NCBI GenBank assembly: GCA_022410635.1
Contig: JAJVDF010000466.1
Location: 383,279 to 447,278 of the forward strand
Length of the DNA stretch: 64,000 nucleotides
Source of the DNA: Tretioscincus oriximinensis
Lineage: Eukaryota; Chordata; Lepidosauria; Squamata; Gymnophthalmidae
Reading direction: 5' to 3'
How positions within the stretch are numbered: position 1 is the stretch's first letter; every line of letters starts with the position of its first letter. Below, in pieces: positions 54,590 through 64,000 of the stretch. The notes under the pieces were generated by a model that had not been told where the DNA came from, ran no database searches, and saw nothing but the letters and a program-made list of their open reading frames with translations. A program made the position numbers and the translations under genes.

Positions 54590-55760
54590 CCATAGGGCCG
54601 GTGAGTGCGAGCCGAGCAGCACAACAGCGCAACGCAGAAGGGGGGGAGGGGGGGGGGGCGCGACGGGGCGGGCGCGCGGAGCAGGTCGGCCAGAGTTTCC
54701 CACGGGCGGGGGGCCTCCCGCTTTCTCAGCAGCTGCGGCGGTGCCTCAAGTGAGCAGGGCGCCTTCACCTCCAGGGAAGTTCGCCCTCCCCGTGCTGGGG
54801 CCCCGTTGCTGCCCTGAAGGACAGGCGCCGTTCAAGGCACACAGCAGGAGGGCCCTACAAAGGCGGCGCCCCCCGTTCACTCGTTCCCTCTCTCTTGGGG
54901 CAGGAGGGAAAAGGCGAAGATTAAGGAAACTGTGGCGAGAAGGGGCCCCCCGCCGGACTGAGGGAAGGACGGGGCTCTTCTCAACCCTGCTCCCCCCACC
55001 CCCCGTCCGGGGAGGCCCTCCCGTCGACGGACGCCTCCCTCAGCTGCCTCGGAAGAGCCTTTCAGGGCGAAGGCGGGCGAAGGACTCGCGCTCCTCCACC
55101 ACACCCCGGGCGGGCAAGGGGCCACCCCACGCCGTGCACGGGCGCCCCCCCCCCCAGAGACAACCGCTCCGCCGCTCCGGCCGTCGCGCCTCCTGCGCCT
55201 CCGCTCTCGAGCTGCCGCTGCCGTCCTGGTCTTGATCCCCGAAGGGCTCCCGCGTGCGTGCGCGGGCAGGGGGGGGGGGCGGAGGAGGAGGAGGAGGGAG
55301 GGGACGAGGGGAGGCGGCTGCGCGCCCTGAGGCAGCCTTTCCGTCGCAGCGCAGCAGGGGGCCCCTTCTTTTCCACGCGTGGCTGTGGGGAGGGGAGGAG
55401 GAGGCCCTTCCCGGCGGAGGAGGCGCCACCATTCTGTGCAGCAGGTGGAATCCCGGCTCTGCCGACGGCATGGAGGGGAAGGAGGACGAGCAGCGGCGGG
55501 GGGCGGCGCAGGAGACCCGGGAGAGCAGCGTCCACAGGTGGGTCGTGAAGGCGGGCGCGGGCGCGGGCCCGGGGCCACTTCCCCCCCCCCCGTCCCTCCC
55601 TCCCTCCCTCGCCCAGGGCTGGCGCGCCGGTCCGCCCAGGTGCCTCTCAGGCAGAGCAGGAAGTTCAGGACTGGGAGGAAGGCGTCGGGAGCCCCAAGAG
55701 GAGCTTTCAGAAGCAGTTTGGGGGCGGCTCCAGGTCGGGGCGCCTCTTTCCCTGTTTGTT
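54590..55760. promoter_or_regulatory. GRTP1: CpG island, probable GRTP1 promoter
   Basis: An abrupt change from AT-rich DNA to about 1.1 kb of very GC-rich, CpG-dense sequence with G- and C-runs (for example near 54640-54658, 55147-55156, 55270-55279). It is centred just upstream of the candidate first exon at 55470 and contains no transposon signature, unlike the GC-rich hAT MITEs. Long open frames on both strands here reflect composition. A divergent transcript is possible but unsupported. Confidence 0.8.
55470..55537 (+). CDS. GRTP1: GRTP1 first coding exon (candidate)
   Basis: ATG in good context (G at -3 and +4) opens MEGKEDEQRRGAAQETRESS then VH and a split codon AG|, with donor CCACAG|GTGGGT. 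The ending S-S-V-H-R would align with S-R-V-P-R of mammalian GRTP1, right before I-D-P-Y-G-F, if exon 2 supplies that motif. GRTP1 (growth hormone-regulated TBC protein 1, a Rab GTPase-activating protein) follows ADPRHL1 on the same strand in human. I found no exon 2 before 64000, so the call rests on CpG island, synteny, donor and a five-residue match. Confidence 0.6.
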
Positions 55761-55834
55761 TACTTACTTACATCAGTTACACAGAGGGAAGAAATCTCGT
55801 TTTTCTTCCCACTTTTAGGTACTGTTTTTCGATA

Positions 55835-55922
55835 CTGTTTTTAGTGTCAATTTTGTATTGTTTTTAGTGTTGGCCACCCCGAGACCTTTGGGTATAGGGC
55901 GGGGTGCAGATATAAATAATTA
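55835..55922 (+). repeat. SINE/LINE tail, + orientation
   Basis: TTTTGTATTGTTTTTAGTGT, then CGAGACCTTTGGGTATAGGG and a short ATAAATAAT end. It is paired with the opposite-orientation tail at 55967. Confidence 0.6.
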
Positions 55923-55966
55923 CCTAACATACATTACATACATTACATACATTACATACATTACAT
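55923..55966. repeat. (ACATACATT)n microsatellite
   Basis: About five tandem units of TACATACAT/ACATT type between two oppositely oriented SINE/LINE tails. Confidence 0.8.
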
Positions 55967-56040
55967 ACATTTATATTCCGCCCTATACCCAAAGGTTTCA
56001 GGACGAATCACAATAAAAAAGGATAAACAGATTAAAATAG
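55967..56040 (-). repeat. SINE/LINE tail, reverse orientation
   Basis: TTTATATTCCGCCCTATACC, then CAAAGGTTTCAGGACG and CACAATAAAAAAGGATAAAC. Reverse partner of 55835-55922. Confidence 0.6.
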
Positions 56041-56852
56041 AGCAATTTAAAAATACAATAGCGCCTTCGAGGAACTTCAAGGAGTCCTGCTGAAAAGGCT
56101 TCTTGTGGCTTTTCAGGATGTGGCTGCTTCCATGTGGCTGTTGGAACCAAGCGACATCTAAGTTTTAATCCAGTTTCAATCCTCTTTCCGAATAGGAAAA
56201 AACACAGTGCCCTGTGACTCCACTGAGCCTTATTCTGAGCTATATCTCGGAATAGATGCCTTCCGTCTACATGCTGGTAGATGTGGATGGGCAGGTTCTG
56301 TGCCAAGATATAACTCGGAATAAGGCTCTGTGAGGACAGAGCCCAACAGAGCAAATCGTGATTTTCTTTCCACATTATTCCTAACCAAAGTTGGGAAATG
56401 ACAAAACAGCTTGCCGCTGTTGGTTATGTGTTCCCTTGTCCTGCAAGTGGACTGAAGCTGGATTAAAAGTGGTATGAGACTAGGACCTGTTAGTAAGTGA
56501 GCATTCCCCTTCAGATTTCAACAAGAGCAGAATTACTGGGAACAGAGACACTAAAGTACAGGCTTTCTTTAACTAGAGTTTGTTCATGCCTTCACAGCTA
56601 CAGATGAAGTGAAGTTCTGATCTACCACCGTTTTCCGTTAAGAAAGGGGTAGAATAGGGGTCTGCAATCGTCTTGCTCTTGCATTTAGACAGAAGACTAT
56701 CAGTAAAGGCATGTCTGTTTATCTGGTCTTTGGCTGAGGAGAACAGCTCCCTCAATCAGTTCCCACACACTTGTTTTTAATGGGTTCTTTGTAATTTTGT
56801 TTTTGCTGTTGTGACCTGTCTTGAATCCTTCATGGTAAGGACGGGATAAAAC

Positions 56853-56892
<40 letters not shown>

Positions 56893-56999
56893 CAACATTT
56901 GTCTTCAGATGTTAACAACTCATTTCTTTCTGCTTGAGATAGTTCAAAGCTTTTATTGTACTAAGTATGGTACCACTGATGGCAAATCTTTTGAGCTCG
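56041..56999. other. GRTP1 intron 1 (inferred): foldback and (TA)n
   Basis: A 30-bp inverted repeat pairs 56221-56250 with 56302-56332 (GAGCCTTATTCTGAGCTATA and its reverse). A LINE-like 3' end (GTGACCTGTCTTGAATCC) lies near 56810. A (TA)n tract of about 17 units spans 56856-56888. Confidence 0.55.
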
Positions 57000-57420
57000 G
57001 TGTGTCACAGTTCGTAAAAAGAAACCCTAGCTTAACTTGGGTGCCATGTCACATCTAGAAGTATCCATAATTTTGTGATATTTGTAGCTTGAGTCTAATA
57101 AAAAAAGCTATGTTTTTGATCTATCGGTATGAATTTATTAAAGAAGCAAGAACAAATAATTACATTAGTGACTTTTTTGTTGTTGAATTTTATTTGTTAA
57201 ATCTTCAGTTGAAGGTTAGTATTTGGTACACTTCAAGCCCAAGCAAGTGCTACTAACTTCATCTGTCAGTTGGTTTCATTTATTGGTTTTAATGCACTGA
57301 TTTTTTTNAAAAAAACTTTTTAAAAAAAAATATCTTAAATTTTAATTTAATCAGTGTGTCACTCAAAATATCTTGGTGTTTGACACGCGCGTATTAGGTT
57401 AGCCATCACTGGTGTAGACC
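57000..57420. mobile_element. Decayed hAT element (probable)
   Basis: Right end GCGCGTATTAGGTTAGCCAT, CACTGG reads in reverse as CCAGTGATGGCTAACCT, a hAT-type terminus; the left end CACTGATGGCAAATCTTTTG is a mutated match to it. The AT-rich middle has no transposase. Target duplication not recognisable. Confidence 0.5.
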
Positions 57421-58799
57421 TTTAAAAACTTTACTGAAAACTATCAGTTTTCTTTCTTTTCACAGTAGTTAACTTTCTGGTTTTAGCAAGCATTTTTCAC
57501 CACAAGTTCCTAAAGATACCTTTTTGTATTTTAAAATTGTTAATCTGGCGAACTGCATGGATAGGACATTGTTTGAGTGAATGCCAAACTAGATTTATTA
57601 CTTCTACGTTCTTAATATCATCAACTTTAGAAACGTAATAAAATATATAACTTCAAGCAATACTTTCTGATAGTCGAGATGCTTCCACTTGTCTGTATGA
57701 TTCTTGTAATGGTTAAACTTTATAGGACGAAAATATTGAAGCATCAATGAGCATTTGGAAATTGGGAGTCACTGGAGATAGTATAGGCAGACATAAGTTA
57801 TGGATTGTTCACTCATTCCCTACAGTCATGAAAGCTACTAATGGAATAGATGAGGCATCAAGCCTAATTAGTATTTCTGTCTTTGACAAAGCAGAAGTTA
57901 ATGCTGCATACAAATGATGTTACTTATTCCTTGGGTATGTAAAACAACAGCAAAAATAAAGGATGTGATTATTATTCAAATGTATTCATGGTCAATATTA
58001 CAATTTCAACCACAAATTTCAAGCACATAATAAGGGCCGCTGGTTGTCAAATTGCTTTTTCATAAAATTTAAAGGCTGTGGTAGAAACTGACGAAGGGTG
58101 TGGAATATTGTGCTAATAAGAAAAAAATTCGAATCCAGTTGAATGCAAATTAAGTTTATCAGATACTTTTACTAATGATCCATAAATGTTTCTTCAACTT
58201 AGAATAAGAAAAAAATTGAAAAGTTCTAAAAGGCTGTGAGAAGACCTGGAGAATTCTGTTTAATGTCCATTTGATATACTAGATTGTATTTTTGGTCAAA
58301 TAGAACGCTTCATGATTTTTGCTAAATTTGTGGTCACTTTTTCCATGGGTTCTACTACAAACAGTAAAGAAAAATTAACTAGGTGTAGCTTGATGAGGAT
58401 AAAATGTACCAAAAATCCCTCACAACCCAAATTATAAACTCCATTTTTAAAATTCCCTCTAGTCTCTGGTTCTTAACATATTTTTCCCACTCCGCAGTCT
58501 TAGCATAGATTAGAAAAATATGACTTTAAGTCACTCTTAAGGAGGGGGGGTCTACATTTATATAATGGGATCAAAAGCTGTGATCATGTGTAACAAAATA
58601 AACCCCATCTTAGAAATATGTGGTCTTTGTGTTCTCTTTCCACCTCTGAATCTCCTTTGTCAGTGCTGGATATTCCTGAAGGAGGAAGAACTGAGATGAG
58701 ATTGGTCCCAGCCATCTCTAGGCAATTTCAGAGTTGCCTCTTAAGCACAGAAACTACTAACAGATATAGATTCAAGGGAGGGCAAAGGCACTTTTAAAG
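57421..58799. other. Intron sequence, nothing recognised
   Basis: AT-rich DNA with no convincing ORF or repeat termini. Confidence 0.4.
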
Positions 58800-58942
58800 C
58801 CTTAATTTTGGCTTTGTCGGTGCCAGAAGCAGGGAAAAACCCTCCTTTCTCTACATGCTGCCTTCAGAGCTGATGTGACAAGCTGGAAGGGGATGGATTC
58901 TCCCTCCCCAACTTCTGGTGCCTTTTAAAGCCAAAATTAAGG
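58800..58942. repeat. Foldback, 30-bp arms
   Basis: CCTTAATTTTGGCTTTGTCG at 58800 and its continuation TGCCAGAAG pair with CTTCTGGTGCC...AAATTAAGG at 58912-58942, 82-bp loop. It abuts a LINE tail (GATGGGCTGTGGCCCAATCC at 58947). Confidence 0.6.
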
Positions 58943-58946
58943 ACTT

Positions 58947-58995
58947 GATGGGCTGTGGCCCAATCCAGTATGGCTCTTATATGTGTGTATGTGTG
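58947..58995 (+). repeat. LINE 3' tail remnant
   Basis: GATGGGCTGTGGCCCAATCC then AGTATGGCTCTTATATGTG: the very end of the L2/CR1-like element seen at 54015-54400. Confidence 0.6.
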
Positions 58996-59245
58996 CTATA
59001 TGGGTGATTAGGGGCATAGAACCTGCAGGTTTTCCTTGGTTTTGCAACCTCTTGCTCTTCCTTGGGTACCAACAAGCTTTGAACAATTTCTAGTTGACCG
59101 CATGGGCAGTTTCCTTAGCAGAGATATAGAACTGCTCTGATCTTGCTAGGGATCGATCCGACAATGCCTTTCTTTTTCTTGTTGCTTGCATTACCACTCA
59201 GCTGCAGAACTCTCATTTAGGTATATTTCATTTAAATTAATTACT

Positions 59246-60745
59246 AATTCATAGAATCATAGAGTTGGAAGGGGCCTCCAGGGTCATCGGGTCCAACCCC
59301 CTGCTCGGTGCAGGATTCATTAACCCACCCCAGACAGATGACTGTCCAGTCTCTGTTTGAAGACTTCCAGTGAAGGCAAACTCACCACCCCCTGTGACAA
59401 ACTGTTCACTCTGACTGTTAGAAAGTTTTTTCTGATATCTAATTTAAATCTACTCCCTTGCAGTTTCATTCCATTGTTTCTAGTCTTTCCATGTTCTAAT
59501 GAGAACAGTGCTGATCCCTCTGCTCTGTGACAACCCTTCAGATATTTATAGACAGCTATCAAGTCTCCTCTCAGTCTTCTCTTTTGCAGACTAAACATCC
59601 CCAGATCCTTTAACCGTTCCTCATAGGACATGGTTTCCAGACCACTCACCATCCTTGTAACTCTCTTTTGNNCTTGCTCNAGTTTATCAATGTCCNTTTT
59701 AAANTGGGNCCCCCAGAACTGAANACAGTATTCCAAGTGTGGTCNTACCAAAGTACTGTAGAGAGGAATAATTACTTCACNTGAGNGAGATTCTATGCCC
59801 CTCTTGATACATCCCAGGATTGTGTTTGCCTTTTTTGCAGCTGCTTCACACTGTTGACTCATGTTTAATCTGTGATCTACCAACACCCAGGTCCTTCTCA
59901 CCTGTGTTGCTGCTCAGACATATTCCTCCCATTCTATATGTGCTGTTTTCATTATTTTTGCCCAGATGTAGGATCTTGCATTTCTCTCTGTTAAATACCA
60001 TTCTGTTAGTTTCAGCCCATTGTTCCAGCTTGTCTAGATCTTTTTGAATCTTATCTCTATCTTGTTTAGTATTAGCAACACTGCCTAGTTTTGTATCATC
60101 AGCAAATTTGATAAGTTTTCCTTCAATTCCTTCATCTAGATCATTTATAAATATGTTAAACAGCACTGGGCCCAGGACAGACCCTTGTGGTACTCCACTT
60201 GAAACATTCTTCCAATTGGATGTGCAACCATTTATTATCACTCTTTGAGTATGATCACTAAGCCAGTTTTCAATCCATCTAACTGTTGTTTTGTCAATCC
60301 CATACTTGACCATTTTTTCCATAAGGATGGAATGAGATACTTTGTCAAATGATTTACTGAAGTCAAGATATACCACATCTACTGCATTTCCCTGATCAAC
60401 CCATTTGGTAATTCTATCATAGAAGGAAATTAGATTAGTCTGGCATGACTTGTTTGTTACAAATCCATGTTGGCTCTGGTTAATTACTGCATTCCTATCC
60501 AAGTGCTGGCATATATGCTGTTTTATAACTTGTTCAAGGAGCTTTCCTTGTATTGAAGTCAGACTCACAGGCCTGTAGTTTCCTGGTTCCACCTTTTTAC
60601 CCTTTTTGAAGATAGGGACAACATTTGTTCTTCTCCATTCTACTGAGACTTCTCCTGTTGTCCATGAATTTTCAAAGATCACTGCAAGTGGTTCCGCTAT
60701 TACTTCTGCTAGTTCCTTCAGTACCCAGGGATGTAATTCTTTAAT
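59246..60745 (-). mobile_element. CR1-type LINE, 5'-truncated, with RT domain
   Basis: On the minus strand the ORF is open from about 60745 to 59882 and reads LHPWVLKELAEVIAEPLA, FKKGKKVEPGNYRPVSLTSI, QHGFVTNKSCQTNLISFYDR, VDVVYLDFSKSFDKVSHSIL, GVPQGSVLGPVLFNIFINDL and the catalytic KFADDTKLG. The F-A-D-D and G-V-P-Q-G-S-V-L motifs mark an RT of the CR1 group. A frameshift near 59885 separates the C-terminal part ([20 protein letters not shown] ... DIRKNFLTVRV). The 3' end has the CR1 signature GGAGGCCCCTTCCAACTCTA and ATGATTCTATGAAT. The endonuclease and 5' end are missing. Several Ns in the frame-shifted part. Confidence 0.92.
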
Positions 60746-60746
60746 A

Positions 60747-61006
60747 CAGTGGTACCTCAGTTCTCGAACAGAATTCGTTCCGGCAGGACGGTCGAAAACC
60801 AAATTGTTCGAGAACCGAAGCAAGGCGCGCCGGGCCGAAAAAACGCACACTGATGACGCAAGCAAGGCGCGTCTGGCCGAAAGAACGCCGAAGGAAGTTT
60901 GAGTTCCAAATATGTGTTCGGATTCCAGGACAAAAGTTTCTGGAATCGCCTGGTCGAACACCGATTTGGTCGACATTCAAGGCGTTCGAGAACCGAGGTA
61001 CCACTG
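60747..61006. mobile_element. Tigger/mariner-type MITE, 260 bp
   Basis: CAGTGGTACCTCAGTTCTCG (left) and CGAGAACCGAGGTACCACTG (right) are near-perfect inverted repeats with TA on both sides (60745-60746 and 61007-61008). The GC-rich interior has further short inverted CGCGCC motifs. It abuts the truncated 5' end of the CR1. Confidence 0.88.
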
Positions 61007-61008
61007 TA

Positions 61009-62209
61009 TTTAAGGTTTACTCAAATCTTGCAAAAGCAGCAACCAAAATAACAACCAGGTTTTTTAAACTTGCATTTCTTACAGTCATGTAGCCATTTTG
61101 TGGGCTATAATATTCTGAATTTTTTGTTTTTATTTTAAAAAGCTATATAGCTTAATTTAGGCTCAGTAACAAAACTTTTCTTTTTAAAGCTCTGTTACCT
61201 TTCAGTTATACCGTCTTCCACCTTTATTCCGAAACAGAAATGGCTCTAAAACTAATGAAGCCATCGGCAAAAATCAGAAAAGAGTTTCACCTTCCCAATC
61301 CACAAAGTTGCAAGAAAGGTTCTTGCATAGGATAAACAACCTCCTTGCTTAATCCTTTCCATTAGAATTTAAGATCGAGAACCATATTCTGGCTCACAGT
61401 GCCTTGCTTTCCCTTTTTTTGGAGAACGATATTTCAGGCATTTTCAATGGCAATCAGACGTTCAGATACGCACTAGACGGAACCTGCGTATTGGAGGCTC
61501 AACTGCACTACAGACACTCAAGAGCTAAGAAGATTACATCTGGTAGAAAGAATCACCAAAGATTGGCATACATTACTGAAAGCAAAAAGGGATTTGAGGA
61601 GTCTGCTCTGATCCAGCTTACTTTTCCGCCAGCCCTCAGATATCTTTTCAATGCTGCAGAGGGCACGCAAGGGCACAGAAACCCCCTGGCATTGAGAGTC
61701 ACTGGCTGTGACTGGTGTCTCTTGCATCTATGTATGGCCATTTGGGGACAGCCCTTGGACATGAAAGCTCTTAGGTGGCTAACTTGTTTGCTTGATAAAT
61801 GCAGCTCTCTCAGCTCTGAGGCAGAGCAGCTGAGGAAACCAATGAGTGAAAATGTTGCAGGATCTGAAATAATTTCCCAGCAATATAGAGAAAGTGCTTA
61901 TCTCTATGTCCCTGTTGCATCGGCTACAGAAGGAACTATAGAAGTGTCAAACCAGGATCTGGTTAGGGGTGGATAATAAACTGGATAAAGGGTAAATAAA
62001 CTGAAGCTTAAGGTAGACACAAAGGAATGACAGCTAGTAAAGAGACATATAATATAGGTGTGTGTTCTACTCCTGGTTTTGTCTGCAGTTCTATTGAAGG
62101 ACACCCTTCTTTAACTTCTGTAAATTTGCAAATCCTTTTCAATCCAGGATTGTCTGTGGATCTTCAGGTGGATTCAGTGACATTGAATATCTGTCACCTT
62201 CAGGGAGTG
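61009..62209. other. Intron sequence with an unassigned 190-codon ORF
   Basis: The + strand is open from 61404 to 61976 (ATG to TAA), starting MLSLFLENDISGIFNGNQTF. I recognise no domain. A usable GT donor, conserved family and CpG context are all lacking, so it is probably not coding. Confidence 0.3.
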
Positions 62210-62450
62210 GCCCAATGGGAAACTCATTTTAGGGTATAACCCTAAACATCTTAGGCCACAAATACTGGAAGGAACATCTCTTCCCATACATACCTGCCCA
62301 CACCCTAAGTTCTTCGGATGAGGCTGTCCTGACAATCCCACCTCCTTCACTCATTAAAGTAGCCCCCGGGTTGTGGAATTCTCTCTCCTCTATGGTGTAT
62401 CGGACACGCATTGTTCTATTTTAATTCTGTTTTTTGGATTTAATTGTGAT
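62210..62450 (+). repeat. LINE 3' fragment (probable)
   Basis: TTTTAGGGTATAACCCTAAA, CACAAATACTGGAAGGAAC, CCGGGTTGTGGAATTCTC and a TTTTAATTCTGTTTTTTGGA run resemble the end of a long LINE ORF and its tail, in broken frames. Confidence 0.4.
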
Positions 62451-62580
62451 GTTCCTGAATCACAGCCCCCAACAATCCATTTGGTTTAGCAGAGTGGGTA
62501 CAGTGCTGGGATTAAAATGGACTGTTGGGAGTTGTGGTCCAGGAACATCAGGAGGGCCACCATTTTGACATCTCTACCAT
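62451..62580. repeat. Short foldback element
   Basis: GATGTTCCTGAATCACAGCC and CCCAACAATCCATTT pair with AAATGGACTGTTGGGAG and GTGGTCCAGGAACATC. The motif also occurs, more decayed, at 40070-40165 and near 33100. Confidence 0.6.
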
Positions 62581-62654
62581 AAGGTGGGGGTAAATTATAC
62601 AGGGCAGGCTCTCTCTGAGTCACACTTGACTATCTAAGACACTCAGGGAATGCT

Positions 62655-62725
62655 CTTTAAATTTATTTTATTGTTTATTTATATTTTTATGCAGCCCCTA
62701 TTCCCAAACTAAAATAGAAGAGCTT
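62655..62725 (-). repeat. SINE/LINE tail, reverse orientation
   Basis: AAATTTATTTTATTGTTTAT, ATTTTTATGCAGCCCCTATT and CCCAAACT. Weak match to the common tail. Confidence 0.45.
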
Positions 62726-63426
62726 AAAATGGTAACTGCTTCCTGTCAGAACTGTTCCTCCTAATCTGATGTATCCATTATTTTGATTATCCCAGCAGTT
62801 GTTTTATACAGTTGTTGTGTTTTATAATCTGCTCCAATCAGGGTGTAAACATGCAGTAGCTTATTTGAAGTCTCCCTGAAACTAGAAATATAGTGATGGG
62901 TGTTTCCAGCAATGGCTTCTCAGTAGTAAAATTATCTTCCTGATGAAGTTTCTCTAGCAGAGCGCCTAACATTCCTCAGGAGACAAGTGAAAAACATTGT
63001 ATACATATAAAGCATTTTCCACCCATTCGCACCCATATTAAAAGTGGTATCTGCCATATACTAGGCTTGTCACCCCCCCACCCTTAAAGGCCAGAAAAGT
63101 GGATTTTGATGCCTTGAATGTGGACATGGGATGGGGGACAGAAGTGTGTGGCAACTGTGACCTCTCAGATGCTTTGGGGCTCCTTTTTTACATGTCATTA
63201 GATATGGTCTGAGGCAGCATCCATGTCCATTTTCCAGCTCCTTTGAGTTGTGCTTCTTTTTGACCTCATGCCTGAGGAAGAGTAAATGAACAACCTGTTT
63301 CATTTTTGAAGGGAAAAAAAGTTTGAGATCCACATTTGAAAGAGATGTACTGAGTCTCACCACCACCTACAAGATGATTATTACTCAGGGAACCCAGGAC
63401 AATTTTGTGAACAAATCTCAGATTTC
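62726..63426. other. Intron sequence, nothing recognised
   Basis: No gene or clear repeat before the dispersed repeat at 63427. Confidence 0.4.
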
Positions 63427-63562
63427 TCCCTCAGCATCTGAAGAAGTAGACGTGTCTACGAAAGCTTATGCCAACCACTTTTCTCAAGTTAGTCTCAAAA
63501 GTGCTGCGAGCTCCTTTGCTGGACTTTCTGCTAGACTAACACGGCTATTTCTCTGAAATTGA
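63427..63562 (+). repeat. 130-bp dispersed repeat, full copy
   Basis: TCCCTCAGCATCTGAAGAAG to GGCTATTTCTCTGAAATTGA, flanked by exact CTCAGATTTC at 63417-63426 and 63563-63572. Together with 53079-53215 it defines start, end and duplication of the family. Confidence 0.85.
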
Positions 63563-63572
63563 CTCAGATTTC

Positions 63573-64000
63573 AAGGAAGGCAAGTTAAAAAGTAATTGAA
63601 ACCTTGGTGGCTTTAGAGAAGGTTTAGGAAAGGAAAATGTTGCTTTGCTCTTGTCCTGTGGCTTCTGCATGTAACTGATTTGTCTCCATGAAATCAAGTT
63701 GGTGCACCAGACTAGAGCCAATAGGGATACGCAGGCTACGTTTAAAAGCCTTTAAAGTCCTACTCCTTACAGTAAATAGTGATTGAAATAGTGATTATCA
63801 TTCCAGTTGAAGAGCTGCAATATCTGTAGATCCTGTTTCAATAGCAAGTTTAAAAACAATCTGAGGGAAAGTTGATGGAGTTTGGGTTGAATTTTTCTTA
63901 CTCCATATTATTTGGTCTCTGCTGTCTCCATTATTTCTTTTTCCAGCTTGAGATGTTGTTTTAACACATAATTTCAATCCATCTTCAGTCTTGAAGAAGT
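63573..64000. other. End of window, nothing recognised
   Basis: No exon with GRTP1 similarity could be found up to the last base. Confidence 0.4.

Noticed and set aside
54877..55578. 233-codon and overlapping ORFs in the GC-rich block, both strands
   Set aside because: Stops are rare in such GC-rich DNA. The products are Pro/Arg/Gly-rich with no domain, and overlap the CpG island and GRTP1 exon 1.
59846..60976. 376-codon ORF as a host gene
   Set aside because: It is the CR1 reverse transcriptase, extended at its start by codons from the neighbouring MITE.
55538..64000. Further GRTP1 exons
   Set aside because: Read for an acceptor followed by the expected IDPYGF-type codons; none seen, so none reported.

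Overview
This window is from a vertebrate, most likely a squamate reptile (lizard or snake). Genes are split into short exons with GT/AG junctions. The non-coding DNA holds CR1- and L2-like LINE pieces, a tRNA-derived SINE with a CCGCCCTATACC-type tail, hAT and Tc1/mariner MITEs, and a U6 retropseudogene. The gene order DCUN1D2 - ADPRHL1 - GRTP1, all on one strand, matches what I recall of human 13q34. Everything is read by eye; family names rest on remembered protein and repeat motifs, not on a search.

Layout. 1-1036: the last two coding exons of DCUN1D2 (cullin neddylation factor), then its probable 3' UTR. 3756-4098: a hAT MITE. 5634-32543: ADPRHL1. Exons 1-7 (5634-24386) encode a protein of exactly 354 residues, the usual ARH2 length and a predicted pseudoenzyme of the ADP-ribosylhydrolase fold. 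The stop codon of exon 7 overlaps a good GT splice donor. Using that donor joins exon 7 in frame, through a tandem CAG-CAG acceptor at 27891-27898, to one uninterrupted exon of about 4.65 kb ending at 32543. The predicted long protein is 1901 or 1902 residues: the ARH2 domain plus a lysine-, asparagine- and serine-rich, probably disordered tail with about 15 degenerate 19-residue repeats. 32544-54590: no gene recognised, many transposable elements. 54590-55760: a strong CpG island with a short first exon at 55470-55537 that I assign to GRTP1. 55538-64000: what would be GRTP1 intron 1, holding a 1.5-kb reverse-strand CR1 LINE; no second GRTP1 exon was found.

Most notable: (1) the stop-codon/splice-donor overlap, the NAGNAG acceptor and an AATAAA hexamer at the first base of the giant exon, which together look like a switch between the 354-residue and about 1900-residue ADPRHL1 proteins; (2) the two-monomer coding minisatellite in the giant exon; (3) a U6 copy with a 13-bp target-site duplication; (4) a solo LTR with TG/CA ends, 5-bp duplication, TATA box and poly(A) signal, splitting an older LINE; (5) three GC-rich copies of one hAT MITE family, each with a perfect 8-bp duplication; (6) a 130-bp dispersed repeat, one copy of which is a near-perfect hairpin with a 13-bp duplication. 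Scattered single N bases and one 51-N gap limit base-level claims.
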